DNA of 38,194 bases from Clostridia bacterium (GTDB lineage: Bacteria > Bacillota_A > Clostridia > Christensenellales > Aristaeellaceae): the NCBI GenBank assembly GCA_017938645.1, contig JAGBBE010000155.1, positions 1-38,194 on the forward strand, given 5' to 3'. Within the stretch, counting starts at the first letter, position 1. Each line of letters starts with the position of its first letter. Below the pieces are notes generated by a model. The model ran no database searches and had not been told where the DNA came from. It worked only from the letters and a program-made list of their open reading frames with translations. A program made the translations under genes and the position numbers. Of this stretch, positions 28,006 to 36,457 are shown in pieces.

Positions 28006-29207
28006 GCAAAAGAAACCGGAACGCCGTTGTAAAGGCACGGGACGCCCCCGCACAGACGCGCAGCGTGCTGCTGACCAGCAGCATGACAGGGTGGGACGTG
28101 ATTATGGACTGCGGATACAAGCCGCTGTCCAGCTGCCCGGAGGTACAGACGGCAATCGGCGTATATGCTGACCTGATCGCCAATATGACCATCCAGCTGA
28201 TGCAGAATACAGAGCTTGGCGATGTGCGCATCCGTAACGGCCTGAGCCGAAAGCTGGACATTGAACCTCACAGGCACATGACACACCAAACCTTTATGAG
28301 CAATCTGGTGCGCGTCATGCTCACCCATGGCAATCAGGTCACCATCCCGCACTACAGCCGGGACGGTTATCTGGAAGATCTGGAACCGGTAGCGCCGGGA
28401 CAAGTGAGCTTTGTACCTGAAGGCGATGCGTACAGGGTCATTGCCAAAGGCCGCACATTTGCGCCGGATGAGGTGCTGCACTTCCCGGTTAACCCGGATC
28501 CTGAACGCCCGTGGATGGGCACGGGATACAGTGTGGCCCTGCATGATGTGGTGGGCAGCCTGAGACAGGCAACCGCAACCAAAAACGCCCTGATGAAAAG
28601 CCCTGCGCCAAACGTGATTGTACGCGTGGACGGCCTGATGGATGAAATGCAGGGTGCAGAAGGACGGGAAAGGCTGCGGGAACAGTACCTGAGCGCGAGC
28701 GAAACAGGCAAACCGTGGCTTGTGCCTGCCGACGCCTTTGAGATCACGCAGGTGAAACCGCTGACGCTGAACGATTTGGCCATCAGAACCAACCTTGAAC
28801 TGGATAAACGGAGCGCGGCCGCCATCCTTGGCGTGCCGGCTTTTTTGATGGGCGTGGGAGCATTCGACGAGACGGAGTTCAACTGGTTTGTGGCCACGCG
28901 GGTGATGAGCATTGCCCGGATCATTGAGCAGGAGTACACACGGAAGCTGCTGCTTTCCCCGGATATGTACTTCCGCCTCAACAACCGCAGTCTGCTCAAT
29001 TACAACATCGAAAAGGTGGTCAACGCGGGACGCGAAATGGTGGACCGCATTGCCATGCGCCGCAACGAGTGGCGCGACTGGATGGGCCTTCCGCCCGATC
29101 AGGAGATGGACGAGCTGCTGGCGCTTGAAAACTACATCCCCGTAGATATGCTAAGCCAGCAAAAGAAACTGAACCAGACGGGAGGTGACGAGAGTGAGCA
29201 GAGCTGA
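28002..29207 (+). CDS. Portal protein, HK97 family
   Basis: ATG 28002 with AAGGAGTGG upstream overlaps TerL by four bases and gives 401 residues; GTG 27993 is less likely. Features of the family include [51 protein letters not shown] and [15 protein letters not shown]. Twelve copies should form the DNA entry ring that binds TerL and later the connector. Gene order terL-portal-protease-capsid is the standard one. Confidence 0.93.
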   Translation: MSKRNRNAVVKARDAPAQTRSVLLTSSMTGWDVIMDCGYKPLSSCPEVQTAIGVYADLIANMTIQLMQNTELGDVRIRNGLSRKLDIEPHRHMTHQTFMSNLVRVMLTHGNQVTIPHYSRDGYLEDLEPVAPGQVSFVPEGDAYRVIAKGRTFAPDEVLHFPVNPDPERPWMGTGYSVALHDVVGSLRQATATKNALMKSPAPNVIVRVDGLMDEMQGAEGRERLREQYLSASETGKPWLVPADAFEITQVKPLTLNDLAIRTNLELDKRSAAAILGVPAFLMGVGAFDETEFNWFVATRVMSIARIIEQEYTRKLLLSPDMYFRLNNRSLLNYNIEKVVNAGREMVDRIAMRRNEWRDWMGLPPDQEMDELLALENYIPVDMLSQQKKLNQTGGDESEQS

Positions 29208-29772
29208 ACGGCAGATCCGCTTCTGCCCCAGCCAATTCAGAGCAGCCGAAAACGGCGGGAAAAAGTACATTGAAGGCTATTTTCACGTATTCGGCGACGT
29301 GTACCAGATGTTTGAAGGCGGGTCTGAAAGCTTTGACCCGGCGGCCTTTGACGGCACGCTTGGCAATGACATCCGCGCCCTGATCAACCATGAAAGCCGG
29401 CTGGTCATCGGCCGGACAACCATTGGCACGCTGGAGCTGCGGGTGGATGAAAAGGGCCTTTGGGGCCGGATTGAGATTAACGAAAACGATGTGGATGCAA
29501 TGAACCTGTGGGCGCGCGTGCAGCGCGGCGACGTGGACCAGTGCAGCATCGGCTTTGAGATCCTTGAAGAGCGCTGCGACGTGGACAGCGCCACCGGCGC
29601 CGTGCACTGGACCATCCTCAAGGTTCGCCTTTGGGAGGTCAGCGTTGTCACCTTCCCTGCCTATGAACAGACCAGCGTAAAGGCCCGCATGCAGGAATAC
29701 CAGCAGATTTCACAGCGCCGGCTGGACGCCTGGCGCGAACGAATGAAAGAGAGGATCAAGAAATGGCACTGA
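29194..29772 (+). CDS. Prohead maturation protease, HK97 family
   Basis: GTG 29194 lies five bases after GGAGGTGA; GTG 29185 overlaps that site. The 192-residue product has the HK97 protease motifs, with His66 in INHESRLVIGRT and Ser118 in DQCSIGFEI as catalytic pair, and an acidic residue in LWEVSVVTFPA. It overlaps portal and capsid genes at both ends. It removes the scaffolding delta domain of the capsid protein during maturation. Confidence 0.92.
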   Translation: MSRAERQIRFCPSQFRAAENGGKKYIEGYFHVFGDVYQMFEGGSESFDPAAFDGTLGNDIRALINHESRLVIGRTTIGTLELRVDEKGLWGRIEINENDVDAMNLWARVQRGDVDQCSIGFEILEERCDVDSATGAVHWTILKVRLWEVSVVTFPAYEQTSVKARMQEYQQISQRRLDAWRERMKERIKKWH

Positions 29773-31214
29773 GACAGCTCATTCTGAGCAAAAACATCGA
29801 ACGCCAGCGCGCGGCCCTGACTGCCAACGAGCAGGCCCGCGAAGCGCTGGCCCAGCGCCGCGCAACGATGAAGACGCGCGAGGCGGAAATTGAAGCCGCC
29901 CTGAACGAGATGACGCCCGAAACCAGCGAGGAAGACCGCCAGCTGGCGGAGGGTGAAGCGGAGCAGTTTGAACGCGATGCGCAGGCTCTGACCGAAGAGG
30001 AAGAGACCAACGCCAGCGAGCGCAGCACCATCGAGGCGGAAATTGCCCGGCTGCAAGCCGAGCTGGACGAACTGAACGAGCGGGCAAAAACGCAGGCGCC
30101 TGCGCCTGCCGAAAACGAGCCCCGTACGGAAAGAAAGGATGGAAGAACCATGGACACTCGTACGAGCTTTTTCAATATGACTATTCAGCAGCGCGATGCG
30201 TTCTTTGCGGATAAGGACGTAAAGGACTTCCTCCAGCGCGTGCGCGCCATGAAGACCGAAAAACGCGCTGTAACCGGCGCGGAGCTGGGTATTCCCACGC
30301 AGATCCTTGGACTGATCCGCGAGAACATTGAGAACTACAGCAAGCTGAAAAAGCATGTGACCGTCCACAATGTGCGCGGCGAGGGCCGCGTGCTGGTAAG
30401 CGGCCCCATTCCCGAGGCTGTGTGGACGGAAATGTGCGCCGAGCTCAACGAGCTGGAACTGAGCTACACGCAGGTGGAGCTGGACGGCTTTAAGGTTGGC
30501 GGCGTGATTTACGTGTGCAACGCACTGATGGAGGACACCGATATTGCGCTGGCCACGGAGATCATCAACGCACTGGGTCAGGCCATCGGCCTTGCGCTTG
30601 ACAAGGCCATTCTGTACGGCAGAGGTAAAAATTCCAAGATGCCTCTGGGCATCGTCGCACGCCTTGTGCAGACCTCTGACCCCGGCGGCGCCAATGCGGG
30701 CGCGCGTCCCTGGGAAAACCTGAGCGCCACCAACGTCAAGTCCGTCGCCGAAGGCACGGAGGGCATTGAACTGTTCAAGGCCATCACGACCTATGCTGCT
30801 GCTGCCAAGGGCAAGTACAGCAGGGGTGCCAAGTTCTGGGCCATGAACGAGGCGACCTACAGCAAGATGATGGTTGCGGCCATGAGCATCAACGCCAACG
30901 GCGCGGTGGTGACCGGTGCCAGCATGACCATGCCTGTGGTGGGCGGCGCCATCGAGATTCTGAACTTTATGCCGGACAACGCCGTGGTGGGCGGCTACGG
31001 CGACGGCTACGTGCTGCTGGACCGCGCGGACGCTGCCTTTGCTTCCAGCGGCCACTACCGCTTCCCGCAGCAGCAGACCGCCTTCCTTGGCAGCGCCCGC
31101 TATGACGGCGTACCGGCCATCCCCGAGGCCTTTGTGGCCATCAACATTGCCGGAGGCACCATCAAAGCGACGGACGTCACATTTGCCGAGGACAAGGCCA
31201 ATACGGCGGATTAA
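29763..31214 (+). CDS. Major capsid protein, HK97 fold, with N-terminal delta domain
   Basis: The 483-residue product overlaps the protease by ten bases. Residues 1 to about 128 are a charged coiled coil (scaffolding delta domain, ARLQAELDELNERAKTQ), and the mature HK97-like shell domain starts near residue 130 (TSFFNMTIQQRDAFF). Motifs include LSYTQVELDGFKVGGVIYVC, DKAILYGRGKNSKMPLGIVA and YRFPQQQTAFLGSARYDGVP. An internal ATG at 30150 behind AAGGATGG could give an unscaffolded form. It is processed by the upstream protease. Confidence 0.94.
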   Translation: MALRQLILSKNIERQRAALTANEQAREALAQRRATMKTREAEIEAALNEMTPETSEEDRQLAEGEAEQFERDAQALTEEEETNASERSTIEAEIARLQAELDELNERAKTQAPAPAENEPRTERKDGRTMDTRTSFFNMTIQQRDAFFADKDVKDFLQRVRAMKTEKRAVTGAELGIPTQILGLIRENIENYSKLKKHVTVHNVRGEGRVLVSGPIPEAVWTEMCAELNELELSYTQVELDGFKVGGVIYVCNALMEDTDIALATEIINALGQAIGLALDKAILYGRGKNSKMPLGIVARLVQTSDPGGANAGARPWENLSATNVKSVAEGTEGIELFKAITTYAAAAKGKYSRGAKFWAMNEATYSKMMVAAMSINANGAVVTGASMTMPVVGGAIEILNFMPDNAVVGGYGDGYVLLDRADAAFASSGHYRFPQQQTAFLGSARYDGVPAIPEAFVAINIAGGTIKATDVTFAEDKANTAD

Positions 31215-31226
31215 CAATACCTCTGT

Positions 31227-31258
31227 AACCCCTGCAGGCTGCCAAACCTGCAGGGGTT
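31227..31258 (+). other. Strong hairpin after the capsid gene
   Basis: AACCCCTGCAGG (31227-31238) pairs perfectly over 12 bases with CCTGCAGGGGTT (31247-31258), with only a short TTT after it. It probably acts as partial terminator or mRNA stabiliser, raising capsid expression above that of the tail genes. Confidence 0.7.
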
Positions 31259-31285
31259 TGCTGATGAACTGAAAGGCGGTGAGGT

Positions 31286-31594
31286 ATGGGAATCAGCATT
31301 GACAGAGCGCTGGTAATGGTAAAACAGCGCAAAGACCGAATGCCTGGCGTCAGCGTACGCGACGATTACTACATCGCCAGAATTGAAGCTGCAGTCAGCG
31401 AACTGGAGCGGTCCGGGATCCATCTGGTGGACGATATCGCCGACTTGATGCTGGTTGTGGATATGACGGTGTGGCAGATCAACAACCGGGACAAAAGCGG
31501 AGACCAGCCAGGATGGCTGCGGCTTGCGATTCGTCAGCGATGGCTGAATGACAGAGCTATTAACGAAAAGCAGGAAAGCGGTGATGAGCAATGA
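31286..31594 (+). CDS. Head-tail connector protein (HK97 gp6-like)
   Basis: The GGCGGTGAGGT site precedes ATG 31286. The 102-residue helical product (MGISIDRALVMVKQRKDRMP, RDDYYIARIEAAVSELERSG, DIADLMLVVDMTVWQINNRD, WLRLAIRQRWLN) matches the small helical connector that docks on the portal. It overlaps the next gene by four bases. Assigned by size, helix pattern and gene order. Confidence 0.78.
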   Translation: MGISIDRALVMVKQRKDRMPGVSVRDDYYIARIEAAVSELERSGIHLVDDIADLMLVVDMTVWQINNRDKSGDQPGWLRLAIRQRWLNDRAINEKQESGDEQ

Positions 31595-31940
31595 TCCTCG
31601 ATGACGGCATCTGCACCGTTTTGAGCTTGTGGATAAAGCTGAGCCGGGCAACATGCCGGACCTGCAGCCGCAGGAGAAAAGCATGAGCTGGTTTGGCTTT
31701 CTGGATTTTGCAACGGCGGAGGCATGGCCGACGGAAGGGCGTGAAGAGGTTGCTGTGACAACCCGAATCAGGATCCTGCAGGACAGAAACATCACCAACA
31801 AACATATTGTTGTGCTTCAGGAAACACACAGCATCGAGCCCGGAATGGAACAACTAGAAGTGGTGCGTGCTTTCCACGGGCACGATGACGAAAGCGGGGA
31901 ACTGATCACCGACCTGACGCTGAAGGCGGTGAAAACGTGA
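31591..31940 (+). CDS. Head closure / head-tail adaptor protein, apparent frameshift
   Basis: ATG 31591 overlaps the preceding stop (ATGA) and reads MILDDGICTVLSLWI before drifting out of frame. The frame with protein-like continuation (LVDKAEPGNMPDLQPQEKSM, SWFGFLDFATAEAWPTEGRE) is offset by -1. Adding one T to the run 31619-31622 would give TVFELVDKAEPG, an uninterrupted product of about 116 residues with SPP1 gp16-like features. A GTG at 31629 could start a 103-residue form but lacks a site. Either a real mutation or a sequencing error in the T run is likely. Confidence 0.7.
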
Positions 31941-32248
31941 CCGTCAAAAGCATCAGAGATCTGATTCTCGAGGCCGATCCGAATGCCAAACACTATGTGA
32001 GCGCAGAAGACGGGAGTAATTTTACTCGCTGGATGGAATACGAACGCACTGGCCTGATGGCAGACGACCTGCGCGGCAACGGCTGGAAATTCCAGGTCGA
32101 CAGATTTACCAAAACGGAATATGACCCTGTAGCCGAGGAGATTGAACGGGTGCTGACCGAATGCGAGGGGATCACGTTTACCTACATGGTGGAATATGAC
32201 CAGAGCAGCGGATATATCCGTCATATCTTCGATTGTGAGGGGGCGTAA
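31937..32248 (+). CDS. Head-tail or tail-terminator region protein
   Basis: GTG 31937 overlaps the preceding stop by four bases. The 103-residue product (TVKSIRDLILEADPNAKHYV, EYERTGLMADDLRGNGWKFQ, CEGITFTYMVEYDQSSGYIR, HIFDCEGA) has the look of small tail-completion or terminator proteins at this position, but the family is not certain. Its stop overlaps the next start by one base. Confidence 0.65.
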   Translation: MTVKSIRDLILEADPNAKHYVSAEDGSNFTRWMEYERTGLMADDLRGNGWKFQVDRFTKTEYDPVAEEIERVLTECEGITFTYMVEYDQSSGYIRHIFDCEGA

Positions 32249-32658
32249 TGGCAAGACTCGAATTTGAAGGCCTGGACAAAGCAATACAACAGATGGACCG
32301 AATGGGCCACACCACAGGGCCTGTTGCGGATCAAATGCTTCAGGCCGGTGCTGCACCGATGAAGAAGGCATGGCAGGACGCCATTACACGCTATGGCCAT
32401 GTGGATACGGGAAGCATGAAGCGTTCTGTGGGATATGAAAAAAAGAGCAAAAACGGACATGCGAGCAAAAGCCTTGATGTGTATCCGCGCGGGAAGGACC
32501 GAAAAGGAGTGCGGAACGCTGAAAAGGCTTTTGTTTTGCATTATGGACGAAAAAACATGTCAGGCACGCACTTCGTGGATGCGGCCGAAGCAGAAGGAAA
32601 GCCAGAAAGCGAAGCAGCCATGCTTGCAGTCTGGGATCGTTTTTTAGAGAAAGGATGA
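32248..32658 (+). CDS. HK97 gp10-like tail completion protein
   Basis: The ATG overlaps the preceding stop by one base. The 136-residue product contains LEFEGLDKAIQQMDRMG, PMKKAWQDAITRYGHVDTGS, MKRSVGYEKK and VLHYGRKNMSGTHFVDAAEA, the HK97 gp10 pattern with a VDTGxLKxSI-like segment. It joins the head to the tail. The C-terminal helix ends AVWDRFLEKG. Confidence 0.85.
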   Translation: MARLEFEGLDKAIQQMDRMGHTTGPVADQMLQAGAAPMKKAWQDAITRYGHVDTGSMKRSVGYEKKSKNGHASKSLDVYPRGKDRKGVRNAEKAFVLHYGRKNMSGTHFVDAAEAEGKPESEAAMLAVWDRFLEKG

Positions 32659-32664
32659 AAGCAT

Positions 32665-33252
32665 ATGGCATTTGTGGGCATGAAATATGTGGTTGCGGCC
32701 AAGCTGGAAAGCGAAACGCCCGGCCAGCCTCCGGTATACGGGAAAGGATTCAGGGTAGGCAAAGCCATCGAAGCCACCGTGAGCTACACCCGCGCCAGCA
32801 ATGTGCTGCGTGCAGACGATGCTGACGCCGAAGCGGACAACAGCATTACCGGCGGCACTCTGAACATGAAAGTCGACGATATTCTCGACAGCGTCACGAC
32901 TGACCTGCTGGGCAACACCGTCAACGAAGACATGGAATACGACGAGGTGGGCGACTCCGCGCCCTATGTGGGAATCGGATACCTGCGCGCCCGCCGTCAT
33001 AAAAACGTGACGAGCTATGTGACGTACTGGATCTGGAAAACGATGCTTGGCATCGAATCGGAAACTGCCACGACCAAACAGGAAACCACACAATGGCAGA
33101 CACCCAGCATGACCGGCAGCATGCTGGCAGTGCAGCCGGATGCCACCATGCGCAACAAGTTCCGCCGCCGCAAGACGTTTGAAGGGGAAAATGCGGAGGC
33201 GGAGGCTACGGCGTGGCTAAATAGGATGGCCAATATTACGGAGACTGCCTGA
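32665..33252 (+). CDS. Major tail tube protein
   Basis: AAAGGATG lies before ATG 32665. The 195-residue product has beta-rich stretches (VVAAKLESETPGQPPVYGKG, AIEATVSYTRASNVLRADDA, GGTLNMKVDDILDSVTTDLL, YVGIGYLRARRH, YWIWKTMLGI) matching the phi13-type major tail protein family of Bacillota phages. Position directly before the tail chaperones supports it. Hexamers would stack to form the tail tube. Confidence 0.88.
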   Translation: MAFVGMKYVVAAKLESETPGQPPVYGKGFRVGKAIEATVSYTRASNVLRADDADAEADNSITGGTLNMKVDDILDSVTTDLLGNTVNEDMEYDEVGDSAPYVGIGYLRARRHKNVTSYVTYWIWKTMLGIESETATTKQETTQWQTPSMTGSMLAVQPDATMRNKFRRRKTFEGENAEAEATAWLNRMANITETA

Positions 33253-33659
33253 TGGACAAGCTGACGCTGAAAGCCGGAAAACGAGAACTTCTTCTGCGGT
33301 ATGACATTCAAGCGATGTGCGAAGTGGAAGAGGAGTACGGTTGCTTGGAAGATCTTCTGGACCAAATGGGCGGCAAAGCCCGTCCTGCAGACGCAGCACT
33401 GTTCCTGATCAGCTGCACAGCAAACGCCGGAGAACGCCATCGCAGAGGAAATGCAGACGTTACACCGGAGTGGCTGAAAGAAAACCTTTCTCCCAAGCAG
33501 CTGAAAGAAGGGCGCGTATATGCTCAGCTTGCGGTGATGCTGAGCATGAAACGCGAGTATGCCGCCGATGACGACGGCGATGTGGACGAAGTGCTGGAGG
33601 AAATCCGCAAAAAAAAAGAAATGAGCAGTCCGGCAGAATCTCTGCGCGCCGATACATAA
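33252..33659 (+). CDS. Tail assembly chaperone (G-type)
   Basis: The ATG overlaps the tail tube stop by one base. The 135-residue product (MDKLTLKAGKRELLLRYDIQ, AMCEVEEEYGCLEDLLDQMG, TPEWLKENLSPKQL) is of the short chaperone type. Its end crosses a run of nine A (33609-33617), a slippery site for -1 frameshifting into the following frame. The normal product ends soon after, at TAA 33657. Confidence 0.82.
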   Translation: MDKLTLKAGKRELLLRYDIQAMCEVEEEYGCLEDLLDQMGGKARPADAALFLISCTANAGERHRRGNADVTPEWLKENLSPKQLKEGRVYAQLAVMLSMKREYAADDDGDVDEVLEEIRKKKEMSSPAESLRADT

Positions 33660-33808
33660 GCTGGGGACTGATTGCGGGGCTGACACTGACGGAAACGTTA
33701 AGGTCGGCCCCGGGCTTTTTGTTTGACCTTTATATGGCGCGCAGAGACTACGACGACGAACAGCACGGAATCAAACGGAAACGGGAATGTGAATGGAGTG
33801 AAGACTGA
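33617..33808 (+). CDS. T-region of the frameshifted tail chaperone fusion (GT)
   Basis: After a -1 slip on A_AAA_AAA (33611-33617) translation continues as RNEQSGRISARRYISWGLIA, GLTLTETLRSAPGFLFDLYM, ARRDYDDEQHG, to TGA 33806. WGLIAGLT and PGFLFDLY are typical of the second chaperone frame, which has no start codon or ribosome site of its own. The GT fusion would have about 185 residues. This G/GT ratio is a known feature of siphovirus tail assembly. Confidence 0.8.
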   Translation, partial: RNEQSGRISARRYISWGLIAGLTLTETLRSAPGFLFDLYMARRDYDDEQHGIKRKRECEWSED

Positions 33809-35709
33809 TGCCGGTACGTGATATCAGAACACGCCTGACGATAGAGGGCGAAAAGGCGCTGAAACAGGAGCTTCAGGCCGCTGCGCGTGAAATGCGTGTG
33901 CTGGAAACCGGCATGAAGGCCGCCGGGGCAGGGTTTGATGCAGCGGGCGACGATATGGGCAAGCTGGAAAGCAACAGCAAAAGCCTGCGCCTGCAGCTCG
34001 CTCAGCAGCAGGAGATTGTAAAAGCGCTTGCTAACGCAATGCGCGACAGCGCAGACGCCTTCGGCGACAACTCCAAAGAAACCGACGGCTGGAAAATTAA
34101 GCTCAACGGCGCGCTGACCAAGCAGGAGCAGCTGCGCAAGGCCATCATGGATACCGACCGTGAAATGGACGAACTGGCCCGTGACAGTGTGCGTGCAGGC
34201 CGCCAGCTGGAAAACGGGCTGGGTGAGTCGGCGGAGGATGTGACCCGCGAATTGCGCAGCATGTATGATGAGCTGAAAAACGGCATGGACGACATCCGGG
34301 GAAGCGTTGGGTTTTCTGCGTTTTCGGATGCGTGGCAGATGGGCAGCGGCATCGTAAGCGGGCTGGATAATTTTGCCGAAGAAACAAGAGACTACAGGCG
34401 ACAGATGGCCTTTCTGAGACAAAACGCAGAAATGGCGGGCCTCGATTTTCAAGCCATCAAAGACCAGTACCTGGAAATGGCGTCGCTGACGGGCGAAGAA
34501 GACGGAACGTTTGAAGGCTTGAACAATCTGATAGCGGCAGGTTTTGATATGACGGAAATCATCACCGCCATTGATGAACTGGGCGGGGCTGTCATTCGGT
34601 TCCCGGAAACGCTGAAATTCGAATCGCTTGCAGACGGACTGCAGGAAACGATAGCAACCAGACAGGCGGCCGGCCAATACGCCGAGCTGTTGGGAAGGCT
34701 GGGCGTAGACATAGATGCTTTCAACACTGCGATGGCTGCAGCCAAAACAGAAGAGGAAGCGCAGCAGGTGGCGTTGAGCTACCTTGCGAATCATGGCCTG
34801 AAGGAAACCAAAGAAGGATTCGAAGCCACAAATGATGCGCTGATCAAAGGCGAAGAAGCCACCAAAAAGCTGAATGATGCAATGGCAGGATTCGGAGACG
34901 TGGTGGATTGGATTATTGCTCCGGCAAAAGAAAAAATAGCCGAAACTTTATCCACGCTGAATGAGTTCTTGATCGGTGCTGAAACAGTGGCGGGCATGGA
35001 GCGCGAAGCCTATCTGGAAGAAACGAGGAAAAAAACGGGCGGCGTCGTGCGAACGGACAACCAGACCGGCGTTTTTCACTTTGACGAAGCAGGAGAGGCT
35101 TTATCAAACATTTGGAAAAGCGTAAAGGAAGGCGCAGAAACTTTATTTTCCGGCGATGCATGGGCTATCGAGGAAGCAAAAGCGGAAGGCCAAACCATTG
35201 GCACAGAGTATGCTGAAGCCGTACAGCAGGGCATAGTGGAAGCGCTGGAAGATGAAAAAACCAGCGGTTTGGGCGACTGGCTGGCAGCGGGCGCAGAATG
35301 GATTGACCAGCTGTTTGGCTGGAACGATACATCCTCAGCGACTGAAAAGGCAGCAGATGCGGCATCAGAAGTCACGGCTGCAGTGCGTGACCAGATCAGC
35401 GCAGACTCTCCTGCACTGCAAAGTACAGCTTTTTCAGCCGGCGAACTGATGATGGCGCAGATGGGAGCTGGAATCACTGCCGGAGCCGCCATAATGCTCA
35501 GCCAGCTGCAAAACGCTATGATGAGCGCAGCAAACATGGTCAGCATGCCTATAGGAAGCGGCGGGAATGTACCTGTACCGGACCTGAGCGGCGGGATCCG
35601 GATGGGAGAAGCAGTCATCAATCTGGACGGGAAGCAAGTGGGAAATGCCTTGCTGCCGTATGTCAATCAAGGTATGGGTACTGTGCTAAGGACAAACGAA
35701 ATCTATTAA
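33808..35709 (+). CDS. Tape measure protein
   Basis: The ATG overlaps the GT stop by one base. The 633-residue product is helix-rich with coiled coils (KALKQELQAAAREMRVLETG, ESNSKSLRLQLAQQQEIVKA) and a hydrophobic and Gly-rich C-terminal part (MMAQMGAGITAGAAIMLSQL). It sets tail length. By the common rule of roughly 0.15 nm per residue the tail would be near 95 nm, which is an estimate. No muralytic domain is visible. Confidence 0.85.
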   Translation: MPVRDIRTRLTIEGEKALKQELQAAAREMRVLETGMKAAGAGFDAAGDDMGKLESNSKSLRLQLAQQQEIVKALANAMRDSADAFGDNSKETDGWKIKLNGALTKQEQLRKAIMDTDREMDELARDSVRAGRQLENGLGESAEDVTRELRSMYDELKNGMDDIRGSVGFSAFSDAWQMGSGIVSGLDNFAEETRDYRRQMAFLRQNAEMAGLDFQAIKDQYLEMASLTGEEDGTFEGLNNLIAAGFDMTEIITAIDELGGAVIRFPETLKFESLADGLQETIATRQAAGQYAELLGRLGVDIDAFNTAMAAAKTEEEAQQVALSYLANHGLKETKEGFEATNDALIKGEEATKKLNDAMAGFGDVVDWIIAPAKEKIAETLSTLNEFLIGAETVAGMEREAYLEETRKKTGGVVRTDNQTGVFHFDEAGEALSNIWKSVKEGAETLFSGDAWAIEEAKAEGQTIGTEYAEAVQQGIVEALEDEKTSGLGDWLAAGAEWIDQLFGWNDTSSATEKAADAASEVTAAVRDQISADSPALQSTAFSAGELMMAQMGAGITAGAAIMLSQLQNAMMSAANMVSMPIGSGGNVPVPDLSGGIRMGEAVINLDGKQVGNALLPYVNQGMGTVLRTNEIY

Positions 35710-35728
35710 CCACCGGGAGGGGCGGCAA

Positions 35729-36457
35729 ATGAGATATAACGGCATCGATCCGAGAACGCTGCACAGCGCAATCGGTATTGCAAAAGAAATCCCGCCGGGC
35801 ATCTCCGGGCGGGAAGTGGTGACGGTTCGCGGGAATGCTGCAGAACATTACGCAGGAATTGAAAAACAGCGCAGCGAGTACCGGGTCAAGGTCAACATTG
35901 CCGCCAGAAGCCCTGAAGAAGCGTGGCGGGTGCGTGCGCTGCTGGCCAGATGGGCTGCGGGAAACGGCCGTCCAGCTCCTCTGGAACCCGGAAAATGGCC
36001 CGGAATGGCATATGATGCGGTGGTGAAAAGCATCGGCGCGCCGGAGTTTGTACGAGGCTTTGCGACAGTAGAAATCGTGTTTGTTCTGCCGGACGGAACG
36101 GCCTATGAAGTACGTACCAGCAGGGCCAGCGGTACAGGCGGCGATACGCATATGTTTGTGGACGGGTCAGAAACGGCCCGTCCTGTGATTAGCCAGAAAA
36201 TGAACGGAGCGTCAAGCAGGCTGACATGGAGCCTGAACGGCGCTCCGCTTTTGATGCTAAACAGAACGGTGAACAGCGGCAGTACGGTGGAAATGGACCT
36301 GCAGAACAGCAGCCTGATCATTGACGGCGTGCACGCGGAAGGAGACGCCGACTGGACGGCAACAGACTGGCAGCCGGCCTTCATACCTGGCAAACACACA
36401 ATCAGCAGCAGCAACAGCGGGGGAATGCAGGTGAGGTGGCACAACAGATGGCAGTGA
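35729..36457 (+). CDS. Distal tail protein (Dit)
   Basis: GGGAGGGG precedes ATG 35729. The 242-residue product begins MRYNGIDPRTLHSAIGIAKE and shows Dit/Sipho_tail features: a beta-rich belt domain (EYRVKVNIAARSPEEAWRVR, RALLARWAA) and a galectin-like C-terminal part with a long beta stretch (LLMLNRTVNSGSTVEMDLQN). It forms the hub between tail tube and Tal. It overlaps Tal by ten bases. Confidence 0.8.
   Translation: MRYNGIDPRTLHSAIGIAKEIPPGISGREVVTVRGNAAEHYAGIEKQRSEYRVKVNIAARSPEEAWRVRALLARWAAGNGRPAPLEPGKWPGMAYDAVVKSIGAPEFVRGFATVEIVFVLPDGTAYEVRTSRASGTGGDTHMFVDGSETARPVISQKMNGASSRLTWSLNGAPLLMLNRTVNSGSTVEMDLQNSSLIIDGVHAEGDADWTATDWQPAFIPGKHTISSSNSGGMQVRWHNRWQ

Noticed and set aside
25921..28053. 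710-codon ORF on the minus strand opposite TerL
   Set aside because: It mirrors the terminase codons, is rich in Cys, His and Phe, has no ribosome site and would run opposite to essential late genes.
29661..31217. 518-codon ORF on the minus strand opposite the capsid gene
   Set aside because: Antisense shadow, no ribosome site, unnatural composition.
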